Shown piece after piece: positions 1-7,732 of a DNA stretch of 64,000 bases (its first letter is position 1; each line of letters begins with the position of its first letter). This DNA comes from Acidovorax sp. CF316 (lineage in GTDB: Bacteria; Pseudomonadota; Gammaproteobacteria; Burkholderiales; Burkholderiaceae_C): the NCBI RefSeq assembly GCF_000276605.1, contig NZ_AKJX01000124.1, positions 1-64,000 of the forward strand. The letters are read 5' to 3'. Made by a program: the position numbers and the translations under genes. A model generated the notes under the pieces. It saw only the letters and a program-made list of their open reading frames with translations. It ran no database searches and was not told where the DNA came from.

Positions 1-94
1 CTGCGCGAGTCGGGAGGGGGACGCCCCCAGTGCGGCGGGGCGGCCCTTGCACGGGGGCACTGGCTTGGGGCGCGCCAGTTTCCAGGAGGCTGCG

Positions 95-1126
95 CTAAGC
101 CGACAACTTGCGGGCCATGCGCACGGCCTCCACCAGACTGGAGGCGTCTGCGATGCCCTGCCCCGCAATGTCGAAGGCCGTGCCGTGGTCCGGGCTGGTG
201 CGCACGAGCGGCAGGCCCAGCGTCACGTTCACGCCCTTGTCCACGCCGAGGTACTTCACGGGGATCAGGCCCTGGTCGTGGTACATGGCCACCACCACGT
301 CGAACTCGCCGGGGTGGCCGGGCGCGTGGCGTGCGCGCATGAACACCGTGTCGGGCGCGAACGGTCCCTGCACGTCCATGCCCTGCGCCCTGGCTGCCGC
401 GATGGCCGGGGCGATGGTCTCCACCTCCTCCTGGCCGAACAGGCCGCCCTCCCCCGCGTGCGGGTTAAGCCCCGCCACGGCGATGCGCGGCGCGCGGCCC
501 AGGGTGCGCAGCAGGGCGGCATGGGTGATCTGCAACGTCTGCGCCAGGTTGGCGGGTGTCACGGCCTCGATGGCGTCGCGCAGCGATATGTGGATGCTGA
601 CGAGCACCGTGCGCAGCTCGTCGCTGGCCAGCATCATGCGCACCGGCATGGCGGCCAAGGGCACGCCCTGGTGCTTCGCCGCCTCGGCCTGCAGCAGCTC
701 GGTATGGCCTGGAAAGGCCACGCCAGCGGCCGACAGCGCCTCCTTGTGCAGCGGTGCCGTGACCAGCGCCGCCACCTCGCCGCGCAGCGCGGCCCGCGCC
801 GCCCAGACCACGCATTCGGCCGCTGCGCGGCCGGCCTCGGCACCGATGCGGCCCCAGGGCTGCGGCCCGGGGAGCCCCGGCAATGGCAGCACTGGCACGC
901 AGCGCAGGGGCACCTGCAGGGCCTGTGCCGGCGCCTCGATCAGCGCCACCGGCAGCGAAGGCATGCCGGGGCGCTCGATGCACTGCGCCGCCCGGCGCAG
1001 TGTGGCCACGTCGCCCACCACAAAGCAGCCGCGCAGATCGTCGGGCGCATCGCGGAAGGCCTTGGCAATGATTTCGGGGCCTATGCCGGCCGGATCCCCC
1101 TGGGTAATGGCAATGGCAGTGCTCAT
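95..1126 (-). CDS. pdxA: 4-hydroxythreonine-4-phosphate dehydrogenase (PdxA)
   Basis: NAD-dependent oxidation and decarboxylation of 4-phosphohydroxy-L-threonine in the DXP-dependent pathway to pyridoxal phosphate; cytosolic. The 343-aa product opens with the family signature ITQGDPAGIGPEI and carries the metal-site segments FPGHTELLQ and AMYHDQGLIPVKYLG, followed by NVTLGLPLVRTSPDHGTAFD near the C-terminus. Length is normal for PdxA (about 330 aa). The ATG at 1126 was chosen because the protein then begins MSTAIAIT; the longer reading frame runs into the NIF3 gene. The start overlaps the stop of the upstream NIF3 gene by 4 bases (ATGA), so the two are probably translationally coupled. It ends in TAG at 95-97. 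The 94 bases before that hold no gene I can support. Confidence 0.96.
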   Translation of the reverse strand: MSTAIAITQGDPAGIGPEIIAKAFRDAPDDLRGCFVVGDVATLRRAAQCIERPGMPSLPVALIEAPAQALQVPLRCVPVLPLPGLPGPQPWGRIGAEAGRAAAECVVWAARAALRGEVAALVTAPLHKEALSAAGVAFPGHTELLQAEAAKHQGVPLAAMPVRMMLASDELRTVLVSIHISLRDAIEAVTPANLAQTLQITHAALLRTLGRAPRIAVAGLNPHAGEGGLFGQEEVETIAPAIAAARAQGMDVQGPFAPDTVFMRARHAPGHPGEFDVVVAMYHDQGLIPVKYLGVDKGVNVTLGLPLVRTSPDHGTAFDIAGQGIADASSLVEAVRMARKLSA

Positions 1127-1881
1127 GCGGGGTTGTCCACCTCGATGAAGACATGCTCCACACCCGCCTGCTGCGCCACATGCGCAGCCACCGCCGGGGC
1201 GCCATAGCGCTCCGTTGCGTGGTGGCCGGCCGCGATGAAGCACACACCCGTCTCGCGCGCCAGGTGGGCCTGGGGTTCGGAGATTTCCCCGGTGATGAAG
1301 GCATCGGCCCCGGCGGCAATGGCCGGCTCGAAGTAGCCCTGTGCCCCGCCCGTGCACCAGGCCACGCGGCGAATCGGTCGGCGCAGGGCCGCCTCGGGCT
1401 GCACCAGCGTCACCGTTCGCCCCAGTGCTGCGGTGACATGGTCGGCCAGCGCCTGGCCATCGGCAAAATCCGCGTCCGCGGCACAAGCCAGGTCCTGCTC
1501 GCCAAAACGCGCATCGGCCGCCAGGCCCAACACACGACCGAGCTGCGCGTTGTTGCCCAGCTCGGGGTGGGCATCGAGCGGCAGGTGGTAGGCAAACAGG
1601 TTGATGTCATGCGCCAGCAGCAGTTGCAGGCGCTGCTTCATCCAGCCCACCACGCGGCCGTCCTGCCCGCGCCAGAACAGGCCGTGGTGCACGAAGATCG
1701 CGTCGGCCCGCTGGGCAATCGCTGCCTCGATCAGCGCTCGGCTGGCCGTCACGCCGCTCACGATGCGGGTGATGGTCTCCTTGCCCTCGACCTGCAGGCC
1801 GTTCGGGCCGTAGTCCTTGAAACGCGCGGGTTGCAGCAGCGCATCGAACGCCTGCAGAAGTTGGTGCCGGGAAATGCTCAT
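1123..1881 (-). CDS. NIF3-family dinuclear metal-binding protein (YbgI-like, annotated GTP cyclohydrolase 1 type 2)
   Basis: 252 aa, full length for the bacterial NIF3/YbgI family. Family members bind two metal ions in a toroidal hexamer; the physiological substrate is unsettled. Visible metal-site motifs are FVHHGLFW near residue 65 and GHHATERYG near residue 220, with AFITGEISE between them. The ATG at 1881 gives a natural N-terminus (MSISRHQLLQAFDALL); the extra residues of the longer frame are proline- and arginine-rich and unlike the family. It overlaps pdxA by 4 bases, suggesting an operon. The degS-like gene starts 121 bases away on the other strand, so the spacer holds two divergent promoters. 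I am confident of the family, not of the reaction. Confidence 0.9.
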   Translation of the reverse strand: MSISRHQLLQAFDALLQPARFKDYGPNGLQVEGKETITRIVSGVTASRALIEAAIAQRADAIFVHHGLFWRGQDGRVVGWMKQRLQLLLAHDINLFAYHLPLDAHPELGNNAQLGRVLGLAADARFGEQDLACAADADFADGQALADHVTAALGRTVTLVQPEAALRRPIRRVAWCTGGAQGYFEPAIAAGADAFITGEISEPQAHLARETGVCFIAAGHHATERYGAPAVAAHVAQQAGVEHVFIEVDNPA

Positions 1882-2002
1882 GCGCCTATTGTCGCGCGGG
1901 TGCGGCACCACCCCCTCGCCCCCCAGCGGCATGCATGGAGGACAATGCGGTCATTCCCGCGCCGCGCGCGCCCGTCCTCCCGATGTTTTCCCCGTCCAAC
2001 CC

Positions 2003-3169
2003 ATGAAGCGACTCTGGCTGCTGTTTTCCCAAACCGTGACGGTGCTCGTCGCGGCCTATTTCGTCGTGGCCACCCTGCAGCCCGGCTGGCTGGGGCGCGG
2101 CACGGTGCGCTCGGGCGCCGGCATCGCGCTGATCGAGGCACCCGCCAACACCTCCGCCGCAGGCCAGCCACCGGCCGCCGGCAGCTTCAGCGCCGCTGCG
2201 CGCAAGGCCGCGCCGGCCGTGGTGAGCATCAACACCAGCAAGGCCGTGCGCCACCCGCGCAGCAACGACCCGTGGTTCCAGTTCTTCTTCGGCGACCAGG
2301 GCAACAACCAGCAGCAGCAACAGCAGGCGGGCCTGGGCAGTGGCGTCATCATCAGCCCCGAAGGCTACATCCTCACCAACAACCACGTGGTGGAAGGCGC
2401 CGACGAGATCGAGGTCACGCTCACCGACAGCCGGCGCGCCCGGGCGCGCGTGATCGGCACCGACCCCGAGACCGACCTGGCCATCCTCAAGATCGAGCTC
2501 GACAAGCTGCCCGTGATCGTGCTGGGCAACTCGGACACCCTGGACGTGGGCGACCAGGTGCTGGCCATCGGCAACCCTTTCGGCGTGGGCCAGACGGTGA
2601 CCAGCGGCATCGTCAGCGCCCTGGGCCGTACCCAGCTCGGGATCAACACCTTCGAGAACTTCATCCAGACGGACGCAGCCATCAACCCCGGCAACTCCGG
2701 CGGCGCCCTCGTGGACGTCAACGGCAACCTGCTGGGCATCAACACCGCCATCTACTCGCGCTCGGGCGGCAGCATGGGCATCGGCTTTGCCATCCCGGTA
2801 TCCACGGCACGCCTGGTGCTCGACGGCATCGTCAAGGACGGCCAGGTCACGCGCGGCTGGATCGGCGTGGAGCCCAACGAGCTCTCGCCCGAACTGGCCG
2901 AGACCTTCGGCGTGAAGGCCTCCGAAGGCGTCATCATCACCGGCGTGCTGCAGGACGGCCCCGCGGCCCAGGCCGGCATGCGCCCGGGCGACGTGATCGT
3001 GAAGGTGGACGGCAAGAACGTGGGCAATGTCTCCGAACTGCTCACGGCCGTGGCGGCCCTGAAGCCCGGCACGGCGGCCCCGTTCAACGTCAGGCGCGCC
3101 GACGCCCTGGTGGAGTTGAACATCACCCCAGGCCTGCGCCCCCGACCGCAGCGCAATGTCAAGAGGTGA
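2003..3169 (+). CDS. DegS/AlgW-type membrane-anchored serine protease (S1C family, one PDZ domain)
   Basis: 388 aa. An N-terminal hydrophobic segment (about residues 4-28) without a clear cleavage site suggests an inner-membrane anchor with the protease in the periplasm. The trypsin-like domain has an intact triad: His128 in LTNNHVV, Asp158 in DPETDLAIL and Ser232 in NPGNSGGAL. A single PDZ domain follows (about residues 285-375, RGWIGVEP to FNVRRAD). One PDZ and an anchor fit DegS/AlgW, which trigger the envelope stress response by cutting anti-sigma factor, rather than two-PDZ DegP. A Gln-rich stretch (QGNNQQQQQQA) lies in the loop before the catalytic core. The start at 2003 (MKRLWLLFSQ) places the membrane segment at the N-terminus. 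It faces tatABC tail to tail across a shared terminator. It could also be called MucD/DegQ-like. Confidence 0.92.
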   Translation: MKRLWLLFSQTVTVLVAAYFVVATLQPGWLGRGTVRSGAGIALIEAPANTSAAGQPPAAGSFSAAARKAAPAVVSINTSKAVRHPRSNDPWFQFFFGDQGNNQQQQQQAGLGSGVIISPEGYILTNNHVVEGADEIEVTLTDSRRARARVIGTDPETDLAILKIELDKLPVIVLGNSDTLDVGDQVLAIGNPFGVGQTVTSGIVSALGRTQLGINTFENFIQTDAAINPGNSGGALVDVNGNLLGINTAIYSRSGGSMGIGFAIPVSTARLVLDGIVKDGQVTRGWIGVEPNELSPELAETFGVKASEGVIITGVLQDGPAAQAGMRPGDVIVKVDGKNVGNVSELLTAVAALKPGTAAPFNVRRADALVELNITPGLRPRPQRNVKR

Positions 3170-3241
3170 GCCCTCCCGGAGCGCTTCGAGCCATCCTTCC
3201 AAGGTAAGCGAAGCACCACATCCAGCCTGCGGGCACCCATG

Positions 3242-3281
3242 AAAAAAGCAACTGGCGCTCCTGGCGGCAGTTGCTTTTTTT
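3242..3281. terminator. Bidirectional Rho-independent terminator between degS-like gene and tatC
   Basis: Perfect 13-bp inverted repeat (3242-3254 with 3268-3280, AAAAAAGCAACTG / CAGTTGCTTTTTT) around a 13-nt loop. The A-run on one side and T-run on the other let it work in both directions. It lies between the convergent ends of the protease gene (stop at 3169) and tatC (stop at 3320). Confidence 0.92.
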
Positions 3282-3319
3282 GCTCCGCCCCGTCGCGGGA
3301 CGGGCGCCCCTCGGTCAGG

Positions 3320-4123
3320 TCAGGAGGAAGAGGACGACGAGGCCGTGCTCTCGGCGTCTTCCGGCGCCTTGGTGTGCTTGATGAAGATCTGCGCGGCCCA
3401 GATGCCCACCTCGTAGAGGATGCACATGGGCACGGCCAGCGCGAGCTGGGAGACCACGTCCGGCGGCGTCACGATGGCCGCGACGACGAAAGCACCGACG
3501 ACGAAGTAGCCGCGAAAGCTCTTGAGCTTTTCCACGCTGACGATGTTCATGCGTGCCAGCACCACCACGGCAATAGGAACCTCGAAAGCCATGCCGAAGG
3601 CCAGGAACATCGAGAGCACGAAGCTCAGGTAGGCCTCGATGTCTGGCGCAGCCGTGATGCTCTTGGGCGCGAAGCTCTGGATGAACGCAAACACCTGCCC
3701 GAACACGAAGTAATAGCAAAACGCCACGCCGATGAAGAACAGCAGCGTGCTGGAAACCACCAGCGGCAACACCAGTTTCTTCTCATGCGAATACAGGCCC
3801 GGCGCCACGAAGGCCCAGACCTGCCACAGCACGACGGGCAGCGCCAGCAGGAAGGCCGACATCAGCAGGATCTTGAGCGGCACCATGAACGGCGAGATCA
3901 CCGAGGTGGCGATCAGCGTGGCGCCCTTGGGCAGGTGGGCCACCAGCGGGGCCGCCAGGAAGTCATAGAGCGCGCCAGGACCGGGAAAGAAGAACAGGAT
4001 CGCCGCCGCAATGGCGATGGCGATGATGGCCTTGACCAGCCGGTCGCGCAGCTCCATCAGGTGCTGCACGAACGGCTGCTCGGTGCCGGCCAGTTCGTCT
4101 TCTTTGGGGGGAGTTTCGGACAT
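3320..4123 (-). CDS. tatC: Sec-independent protein translocase TatC
   Basis: 267 aa. Core subunit of the twin-arginine translocase; with TatB it binds the twin-arginine signal and works with TatA to export folded proteins across the inner membrane. The N-terminal cytosolic segment with the family motif FVQHLMELRDRLVKA is followed by six predicted membrane helices, and the conserved periplasmic loop FVAPGLYSHEKK is present near residue 105. The C-terminus ends in a low-complexity serine tail (TASSSSSS). It is third in tatA-tatB-tatC order, 62 bases after tatB. A likely client in this window is MsrP (52727-53731), which has a twin-arginine signal. Confidence 0.97.
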   Translation of the reverse strand: MSETPPKEDELAGTEQPFVQHLMELRDRLVKAIIAIAIAAAILFFFPGPGALYDFLAAPLVAHLPKGATLIATSVISPFMVPLKILLMSAFLLALPVVLWQVWAFVAPGLYSHEKKLVLPLVVSSTLLFFIGVAFCYYFVFGQVFAFIQSFAPKSITAAPDIEAYLSFVLSMFLAFGMAFEVPIAVVVLARMNIVSVEKLKSFRGYFVVGAFVVAAIVTPPDVVSQLALAVPMCILYEVGIWAAQIFIKHTKAPEDAESTASSSSSS

Positions 4124-4185
4124 GTTGGATTTTCAGGGGCGTGGGGGCCGCCCATGCAGCGCGCACCGGGTGCTGCGCGGCATCG

Positions 4186-4647
4186 TCAATGGAATTTCTG
4201 GGGCCGGTAGCGGGCAACGCGTGCCGCGCCGGACTGTGCCTTGGTGCGCACGCCGCTGCGCGACTTGTACCACTGGGGCGTGGCTCCGCGCTTGAGACGC
4301 CAGTTCTTGCCCGGGTGCTTGTAGGCCGGCACCACCACCGAAGTCTCGAAGGGCTCGGCAGCCGTCATGTCCGTCGCCGCGGCCCAGTCCTTCTCGAACT
4401 CGCTGGCGCCGGTCTGGATGGACTGCTGCACGTCGCGTGCGGCACCTTCCACCGTGTCCTTCATCTTGCGCAGCTCGTCGAGCTCCATGGACCGGTTGAC
4501 CTCGGACTTGACGTCGGCCACGTAGCGCTGCGCCTTGCCCAGCAAGGTGCCCACCGTACGCGCCACGCGCGGCAGCTTCTCGGGGCCGATGACGATCAAC
4601 GCCACGGCGCCGATCAGCGCCATCTTGGACAGGCCAATATCAATCAT
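4186..4647 (-). CDS. tatB: Sec-independent protein translocase subunit TatB
   Basis: 153 aa. The N-terminal membrane helix ends in the TatB signature [15 protein letters not shown] and is followed by an amphipathic helix ([17 protein letters not shown]) and a long charged, probably flexible cytosolic tail. TatB forms the signal-peptide receptor with TatC. The length and the Glu in the membrane helix (GPEKLP) separate it from the shorter TatA. The gene lies 22 bases after tatA and 62 bases before tatC on the same strand, the standard order. The C-terminal third ([20 protein letters not shown] onward) is basic and typical of Burkholderiales TatB. Confidence 0.95.
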   Translation of the reverse strand: MIDIGLSKMALIGAVALIVIGPEKLPRVARTVGTLLGKAQRYVADVKSEVNRSMELDELRKMKDTVEGAARDVQQSIQTGASEFEKDWAAATDMTAAEPFETSVVVPAYKHPGKNWRLKRGATPQWYKSRSGVRTKAQSGAARVARYRPQKFH

Positions 4648-4669
4648 GAAGCAGGTGTCCGCTCAGCGG

Positions 4670-4912
4670 TCAGCTCTTTTGCTTGGCTTCGACGTCGATG
4701 GTGGTCTTGTCGGTCGCCTGGCTGGCAGTGACCTGGCCAGCGGGAGGATTGACCGCACCGCTCTCGGCCGTGGAACCGTCCTTCATGCCGTCCTTGAAGC
4801 CCTTGACGGCGCCCCCGAGGTCGGAGCCCATGTTCTTGAGCTTCTTGGTGCCGAACACCATGACGACGATCAGCAGCACGATCAGCCAGTGCCAGATGGA
4901 AAAAGAGCCCAT
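4670..4912 (-). CDS. tatA: Sec-independent protein translocase subunit TatA
   Basis: 80 aa. Single N-terminal membrane helix ([17 protein letters not shown]) followed by the TatA hinge [20 protein letters not shown] and an acidic or polar tail. It forms the size-variable part of the twin-arginine pore. The start at 4912 was chosen over the longer frame because MGSFSIWHW is the conserved N-terminus and an AGGAG ribosome-binding site lies just upstream (about 4919-4923). First gene of tatABC, itself downstream of the HIT-protein gene. The 106-base spacer to that gene holds inverted repeats (see 4943-4995). Confidence 0.95.
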   Translation of the reverse strand: MGSFSIWHWLIVLLIVVMVFGTKKLKNMGSDLGGAVKGFKDGMKDGSTAESGAVNPPAGQVTASQATDKTTIDVEAKQKS

Positions 4913-4942
4913 GGAATATCTCCTAACGTATTGCAATCATTT

Positions 4943-4995
4943 TAGACCCCGGCAGTGACCGGAGTTCAGGCCCCCTGTTGCGAAACAGGGGTCTA
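4943..4995 (-). promoter_or_regulatory. tatA leader with two mutually exclusive hairpins (putative)
   Basis: In the minus-strand transcript, the segment at 4995-4984 can pair in two ways: CCCCTGTT with AACAGGGG (4972-4979 with 4984-4991), or TAGACCCC with GGGGTCTA (4943-4950 with 4988-4995). Both pairings use bases 4988-4991, so they exclude each other. No T-run follows, so this is not a standard terminator. Function is inferred only; it could be a chance repeat or an RNA-processing site between hinT and tatA. Confidence 0.35.
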
Positions 4996-5018
4996 TCGGG
5001 TCGAAACATCAGCTGGGG

Positions 5019-5375
5019 TCAGCCTTTGAGCCACGGGCGGGGGCCACCCATCACGTGGATATGCAGATGGTGGATTTCCTGCCCGCCTTCAAGCCCCGTG
5101 TTTACCACGATGCGAAAACCGCCATCCGGGTAGGGGTTGCAGCCCTGCTCCAGGGCCAGCTTGGGTGCCAGCGCCATCATGCGCCCCAGCACACCGGCAT
5201 GCTCTTCGGTGACCTGGGCCATCGAAGGGATATGTGCCTTGGGGACCATCAGGAAGTGCACCGGTGCCCAGGGATGGATGTCATGGAAGACGAACATGTC
5301 ATCGTCTTCATGGACCTTCTTCGAAGGAATCTGGCCCGCGATGATTTTGCAGAAAAGGCAGTTCGGATCGTGCAT
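5019..5375 (-). CDS. HIT-family nucleotide-binding protein (HinT-like)
   Basis: 118 aa, full length for a HinT-type purine nucleoside phosphoramidase. The N-terminal CLFCKIIAGQIPSKKV and the C-terminal histidine triad HHLHIHVMGG are both intact, the middle His serving as nucleophile in this family. Substrates in vivo are uncertain; HinT hydrolyses adenosine 5'-phosphoramidates and aminoacyl-adenylates in vitro. It sits between the patatin gene (42 bases upstream on the same strand) and tatA, within the hisI-hisE to tatC block. This neighbourhood is common in Burkholderiales and is used only as support for the organism, not for function. Confidence 0.93.
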   Translation of the reverse strand: MHDPNCLFCKIIAGQIPSKKVHEDDDMFVFHDIHPWAPVHFLMVPKAHIPSMAQVTEEHAGVLGRMMALAPKLALEQGCNPYPDGGFRIVVNTGLEGGQEIHHLHIHVMGGPRPWLKG

Positions 5376-5417
5376 GGTGGAAAAGGGAGGACGAAATCTG
5401 GCTGCACGAAGGCAGGT

Positions 5418-6458
5418 TCACGCATTGTCTGCGATCTTGATGCTCGGCCGCACTCCCACGTCCCGGCGGTGCGCCTTCATCCAGTCCTTGCCCGCCCGGC
5501 GCCCGAGCTCGAACAGCTGGCGCACGAAGGCCGTGTCCGCACGCACCTTGCTGTCGGCGCCAAAAGGGGCCAGCACCGCCCCCCCGTCAATGCGGTGCAT
5601 CAGCACGTTCTTGTAGCGGCGCGCATCGAGCTTGCCCTCGGCCAGCAGCCGGCGCACGAACTCGATGGCGCGCAACTCGGCCAGCAGGCTGGCGTTGAAG
5701 GTCACCTCGTTCATGCGCTCCATGATCTCGTGCGCGTTGTCGGGCACGGAGAGGTGCTCGATGGGGTTGATCTGCACCAGCAGGATGTCCGACGCCTCGG
5801 TCTGGTAGATCAGCGGGTGCAGCGCCGGGTTGCCCGAGTAACCACCGTCCCAGTAGTGCTCGCCATCGATCTCCACGGCCTTGAACACCATGGGCAGGCA
5901 GGCCGAAGCCATCACGGCGTCGGCGCTCAGGCGCGGACCCGCAAAGATCTCGCCGCGCCCGGTGCGCACATTGGTCGCACACACGAATACCTGGGGCACC
6001 ACGCTTTCGATGCTGGCGCGCGCTGAACACAGCAGGCCGAAATCGACCTCGCGCTCGAGCAACTGGCGCAGCGGATTGAAGCCCAGGGGGTTGGTCTGGT
6101 AGGGCGAGAACCACTGCGCCATCATGCCCATCAGCGGATTGGCCGCCGACAGCGGCGTGCCCCAGGTCAGGCTGCCCAGGGAACCCACGCCCTCCCACAG
6201 CCGCGTGAGCGACTCGCGCGCCAGGGCGCAGCCCGCGGCGTGGGCCTCGAGCGGGTCCTTGTGGGTTTCGACGGCGCGGGCAAAGCCGTGCGCCAGGGCC
6301 ACGGCATTCATGGCCCCCGCGCTGGTGCCGCTGATGCCCTCGAACTGCCATCGCCCGTCTTCGAGCAAGGCGTCGAGCACGCCCCAGGTCAGCGCACCAT
6401 GCGAGCCCCCGCCCTGCAGCGCCAGGTTCAGGCGCCGCGGCGCGTGGGGTTCAGGCAT
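5418..6458 (-). CDS. Patatin-like phospholipase family protein
   Basis: 346 aa. The patatin fold signatures are all visible: the oxyanion-hole glycines in LALQGGGSHGALTWG (about residues 12-26), the nucleophile elbow GTSAGAM (Ser near residue 46) and the catalytic Asp in DGGYSGNPAL (about residue 208). This is the Ser-Asp dyad of patatin and cPLA2-type lipases. There is no signal peptide, so it is probably cytosolic or peripherally membrane-bound, acting on phospholipid acyl esters; the true substrate is unknown. Its start overlaps the end of the DUF4870-like gene by 8 bases, so the two are co-translated within the hisI-hisE block. Confidence 0.9.
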   Translation of the reverse strand: MPEPHAPRRLNLALQGGGSHGALTWGVLDALLEDGRWQFEGISGTSAGAMNAVALAHGFARAVETHKDPLEAHAAGCALARESLTRLWEGVGSLGSLTWGTPLSAANPLMGMMAQWFSPYQTNPLGFNPLRQLLEREVDFGLLCSARASIESVVPQVFVCATNVRTGRGEIFAGPRLSADAVMASACLPMVFKAVEIDGEHYWDGGYSGNPALHPLIYQTEASDILLVQINPIEHLSVPDNAHEIMERMNEVTFNASLLAELRAIEFVRRLLAEGKLDARRYKNVLMHRIDGGAVLAPFGADSKVRADTAFVRQLFELGRRAGKDWMKAHRRDVGVRPSIKIADNA

Positions 6459-6837
6459 CCACCGCCTGGTTCTTGCTCATCGCCAGCATGCCGCGCACGA
6501 TGCGGTACAGGAACCACAGCGAGATGATGCCCCAGGCGATCCAGCCGGGGATGAAGAACAGCAGCCACAGCGGCGCGGTCACCGCGTACAGCACGCCCGC
6601 CCAGATCACCGAACGGATGCGCCAGGAGAAATGGTTCTCCTGCCAGGTGCCCTGGGCGTCACCGCGCTTGACCAGGTCGAGCACCAGGGCGATGACCAGC
6701 AGCAGCGCGCTGGCCTGCGTGCCCGGCAGCACGGCGCCCAGCGCCACGATCAGGTGCAGCGCATAGCTGACCCAGCCGATGTTCTTGAGGCTTTCGGCCT
6801 TCTGGTCATTGGTTCGCACGTCGATGATGTCGCTCAT
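6451..6837 (-). CDS. Small inner-membrane protein, DUF4870-like
   Basis: 128 aa with a short charged N-terminus ([20 protein letters not shown]) and three or four hydrophobic segments (roughly residues 20-55, 75-100 and 100-118). The pattern [10 protein letters not shown] and [10 protein letters not shown] fits the DUF4870 group of small membrane proteins, whose role is unknown. The start at 6837 overlaps the hisE stop by 4 bases (ATGA), and its own end overlaps the patatin start by 8 bases. Translation of this gene is therefore tied to hisE. That reflects operon packing and does not imply a histidine role. Confidence 0.8.
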   Translation of the reverse strand: MSDIIDVRTNDQKAESLKNIGWVSYALHLIVALGAVLPGTQASALLLVIALVLDLVKRGDAQGTWQENHFSWRIRSVIWAGVLYAVTAPLWLLFFIPGWIAWGIISLWFLYRIVRGMLAMSKNQAVDA

Positions 6838-7211
6838 GGGGATCCTTCCTCGTGGGCTGCACGCGCAACGGCCTTGCGCAGGGCTTTCTCCTCGATGCCG
6901 CTGGTGCCTTCGCGGCGCTCGAGCTCGTTGACCACGTCGGCCGGCGACAGGCCATAGTGGGCCAGCGCGATCATGGAATGGAACCACAGGTCGGCCACCT
7001 CGTAGACCAGCTTGCTGGCGTCCGCGCCATGGTCCACGTCCTTGGCGGCCATCACCACCTCGGTGGCCTCCTCGCCGATCTTCTTGAGGAAGGCATCGGG
7101 CCCCTTGTGCAGCAGGCGCGAGACATAGCTTTTCTCGGGGTCGCCGCCGTTGGCGGGCTTGCGGCTTTCGATGACGGCCGCCAGGCGTGCCAGGGAATCG
7201 TTGGAACTCAT
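6834..7211 (-). CDS. hisE: Phosphoribosyl-ATP pyrophosphatase (HisE)
   Basis: 125 aa, a stand-alone HisE; in enterobacteria this activity is fused to HisI. It hydrolyses PR-ATP to PR-AMP, the second step of histidine synthesis. The MazG-like all-alpha signature is clear: [30 protein letters not shown] and [17 protein letters not shown], which hold the Mg-binding acidic residues. It starts 4 bases after the hisI stop and overlaps the next gene by 4 bases. hisI-hisE here is separated from hisF (12834-13634) by about 5 kb containing the RCC1 gene, a two-component pair and a secreted unknown protein. Confidence 0.96.
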   Translation of the reverse strand: MSSNDSLARLAAVIESRKPANGGDPEKSYVSRLLHKGPDAFLKKIGEEATEVVMAAKDVDHGADASKLVYEVADLWFHSMIALAHYGLSPADVVNELERREGTSGIEEKALRKAVARAAHEEGSP

Positions 7212-7215
7212 GGTC

Positions 7216-7605
7216 TTACTTGTAGATGGATTCGGGGTCTTTCAAGACCGGATCGACGGCTTTCCATGCGCCGTCCCTGAGCACGCTGAAGAAACAGCTG
7301 TGGCGGCCCGTGTGGCAGGCGATGCCGGGCTCATGGCCCAGCTGGGTCACCTTGAGCAGCACCACGTCGTTGTCGCAGTCCAGGCGGATCTCGTGCACCG
7401 TCTGCACGTGGCCGGACTCCTCGCCCTTGAACCACAGCTTGCCGCGCGAGCGGCTGAAATACACGGCGCGGCCGAGTTCGGCGGTCTTTTCCAGCGCCTC
7501 GCGGTTCATCCACGCAAACATCAGCACGTCGCCCGTGCCCTGCTCCTGCGCGATCACGGGCACCAGGCCCTGCGCATCCCATTTCACTTCGTTGAGCCAG
7601 TTCAT
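7216..7605 (-). CDS. hisI: Phosphoribosyl-AMP cyclohydrolase (HisI)
   Basis: 129 aa. Opens the adenine ring of PR-AMP in the third step of histidine synthesis. The Zn- and Mg-site motifs are present: [11 protein letters not shown] (about residues 80-90) and the cysteine-containing [10 protein letters not shown] near residue 100. [10 protein letters not shown] is the natural N-terminus, so the ATG at 7605 is used rather than the longer frame. First gene of the hisI-hisE block. Its promoter must lie in the 127-base gap to the end of the RCC1 gene, which also holds that gene's terminator (7671-7715). Confidence 0.97.
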   Translation of the reverse strand: MNWLNEVKWDAQGLVPVIAQEQGTGDVLMFAWMNREALEKTAELGRAVYFSRSRGKLWFKGEESGHVQTVHEIRLDCDNDVVLLKVTQLGHEPGIACHTGRHSCFFSVLRDGAWKAVDPVLKDPESIYK

Positions 7606-7670
7606 GGCCCGGATTGTCGGCGATTTGAATGACCGACCCCGGGCATGGCATTGCCAGCGCCCCAAAAGGC

Positions 7671-7715
7671 AAAAGGCCCGGGCCCCGCCTGCACGGGACA
7701 GGCGGGGCCCGGGCC
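7671..7715 (-). terminator. Rho-independent terminator of the RCC1-repeat gene
   Basis: Perfect 17-bp GC-only stem (7675-7691 with 7699-7715) with a 7-nt loop. On the minus strand it is followed by TTTTGCCTTTTGG. It lies 18 bases past the RCC1 gene stop and upstream of hisI, insulating hisI-hisE from it. Confidence 0.88.
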
Positions 7716-7732
7716 GGGCGGCACAACACCCT

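Noticed and set aside
1-94. A gene at the left edge
   Set aside because: The frames crossing this stretch are Gly/Arg-rich shadows; nothing recognisable precedes the pdxA stop.
1153-3207. Long plus-strand frame over the NIF3 gene and degS-like gene in another frame
   Set aside because: Arg/Gly/Gln-rich with no motif, and the protease frame with an intact catalytic triad overlaps it.
4972-4991. Hairpin after hinT as Rho-independent terminator
   Set aside because: No following T-run, and the spacing suggests leader structure rather than termination.
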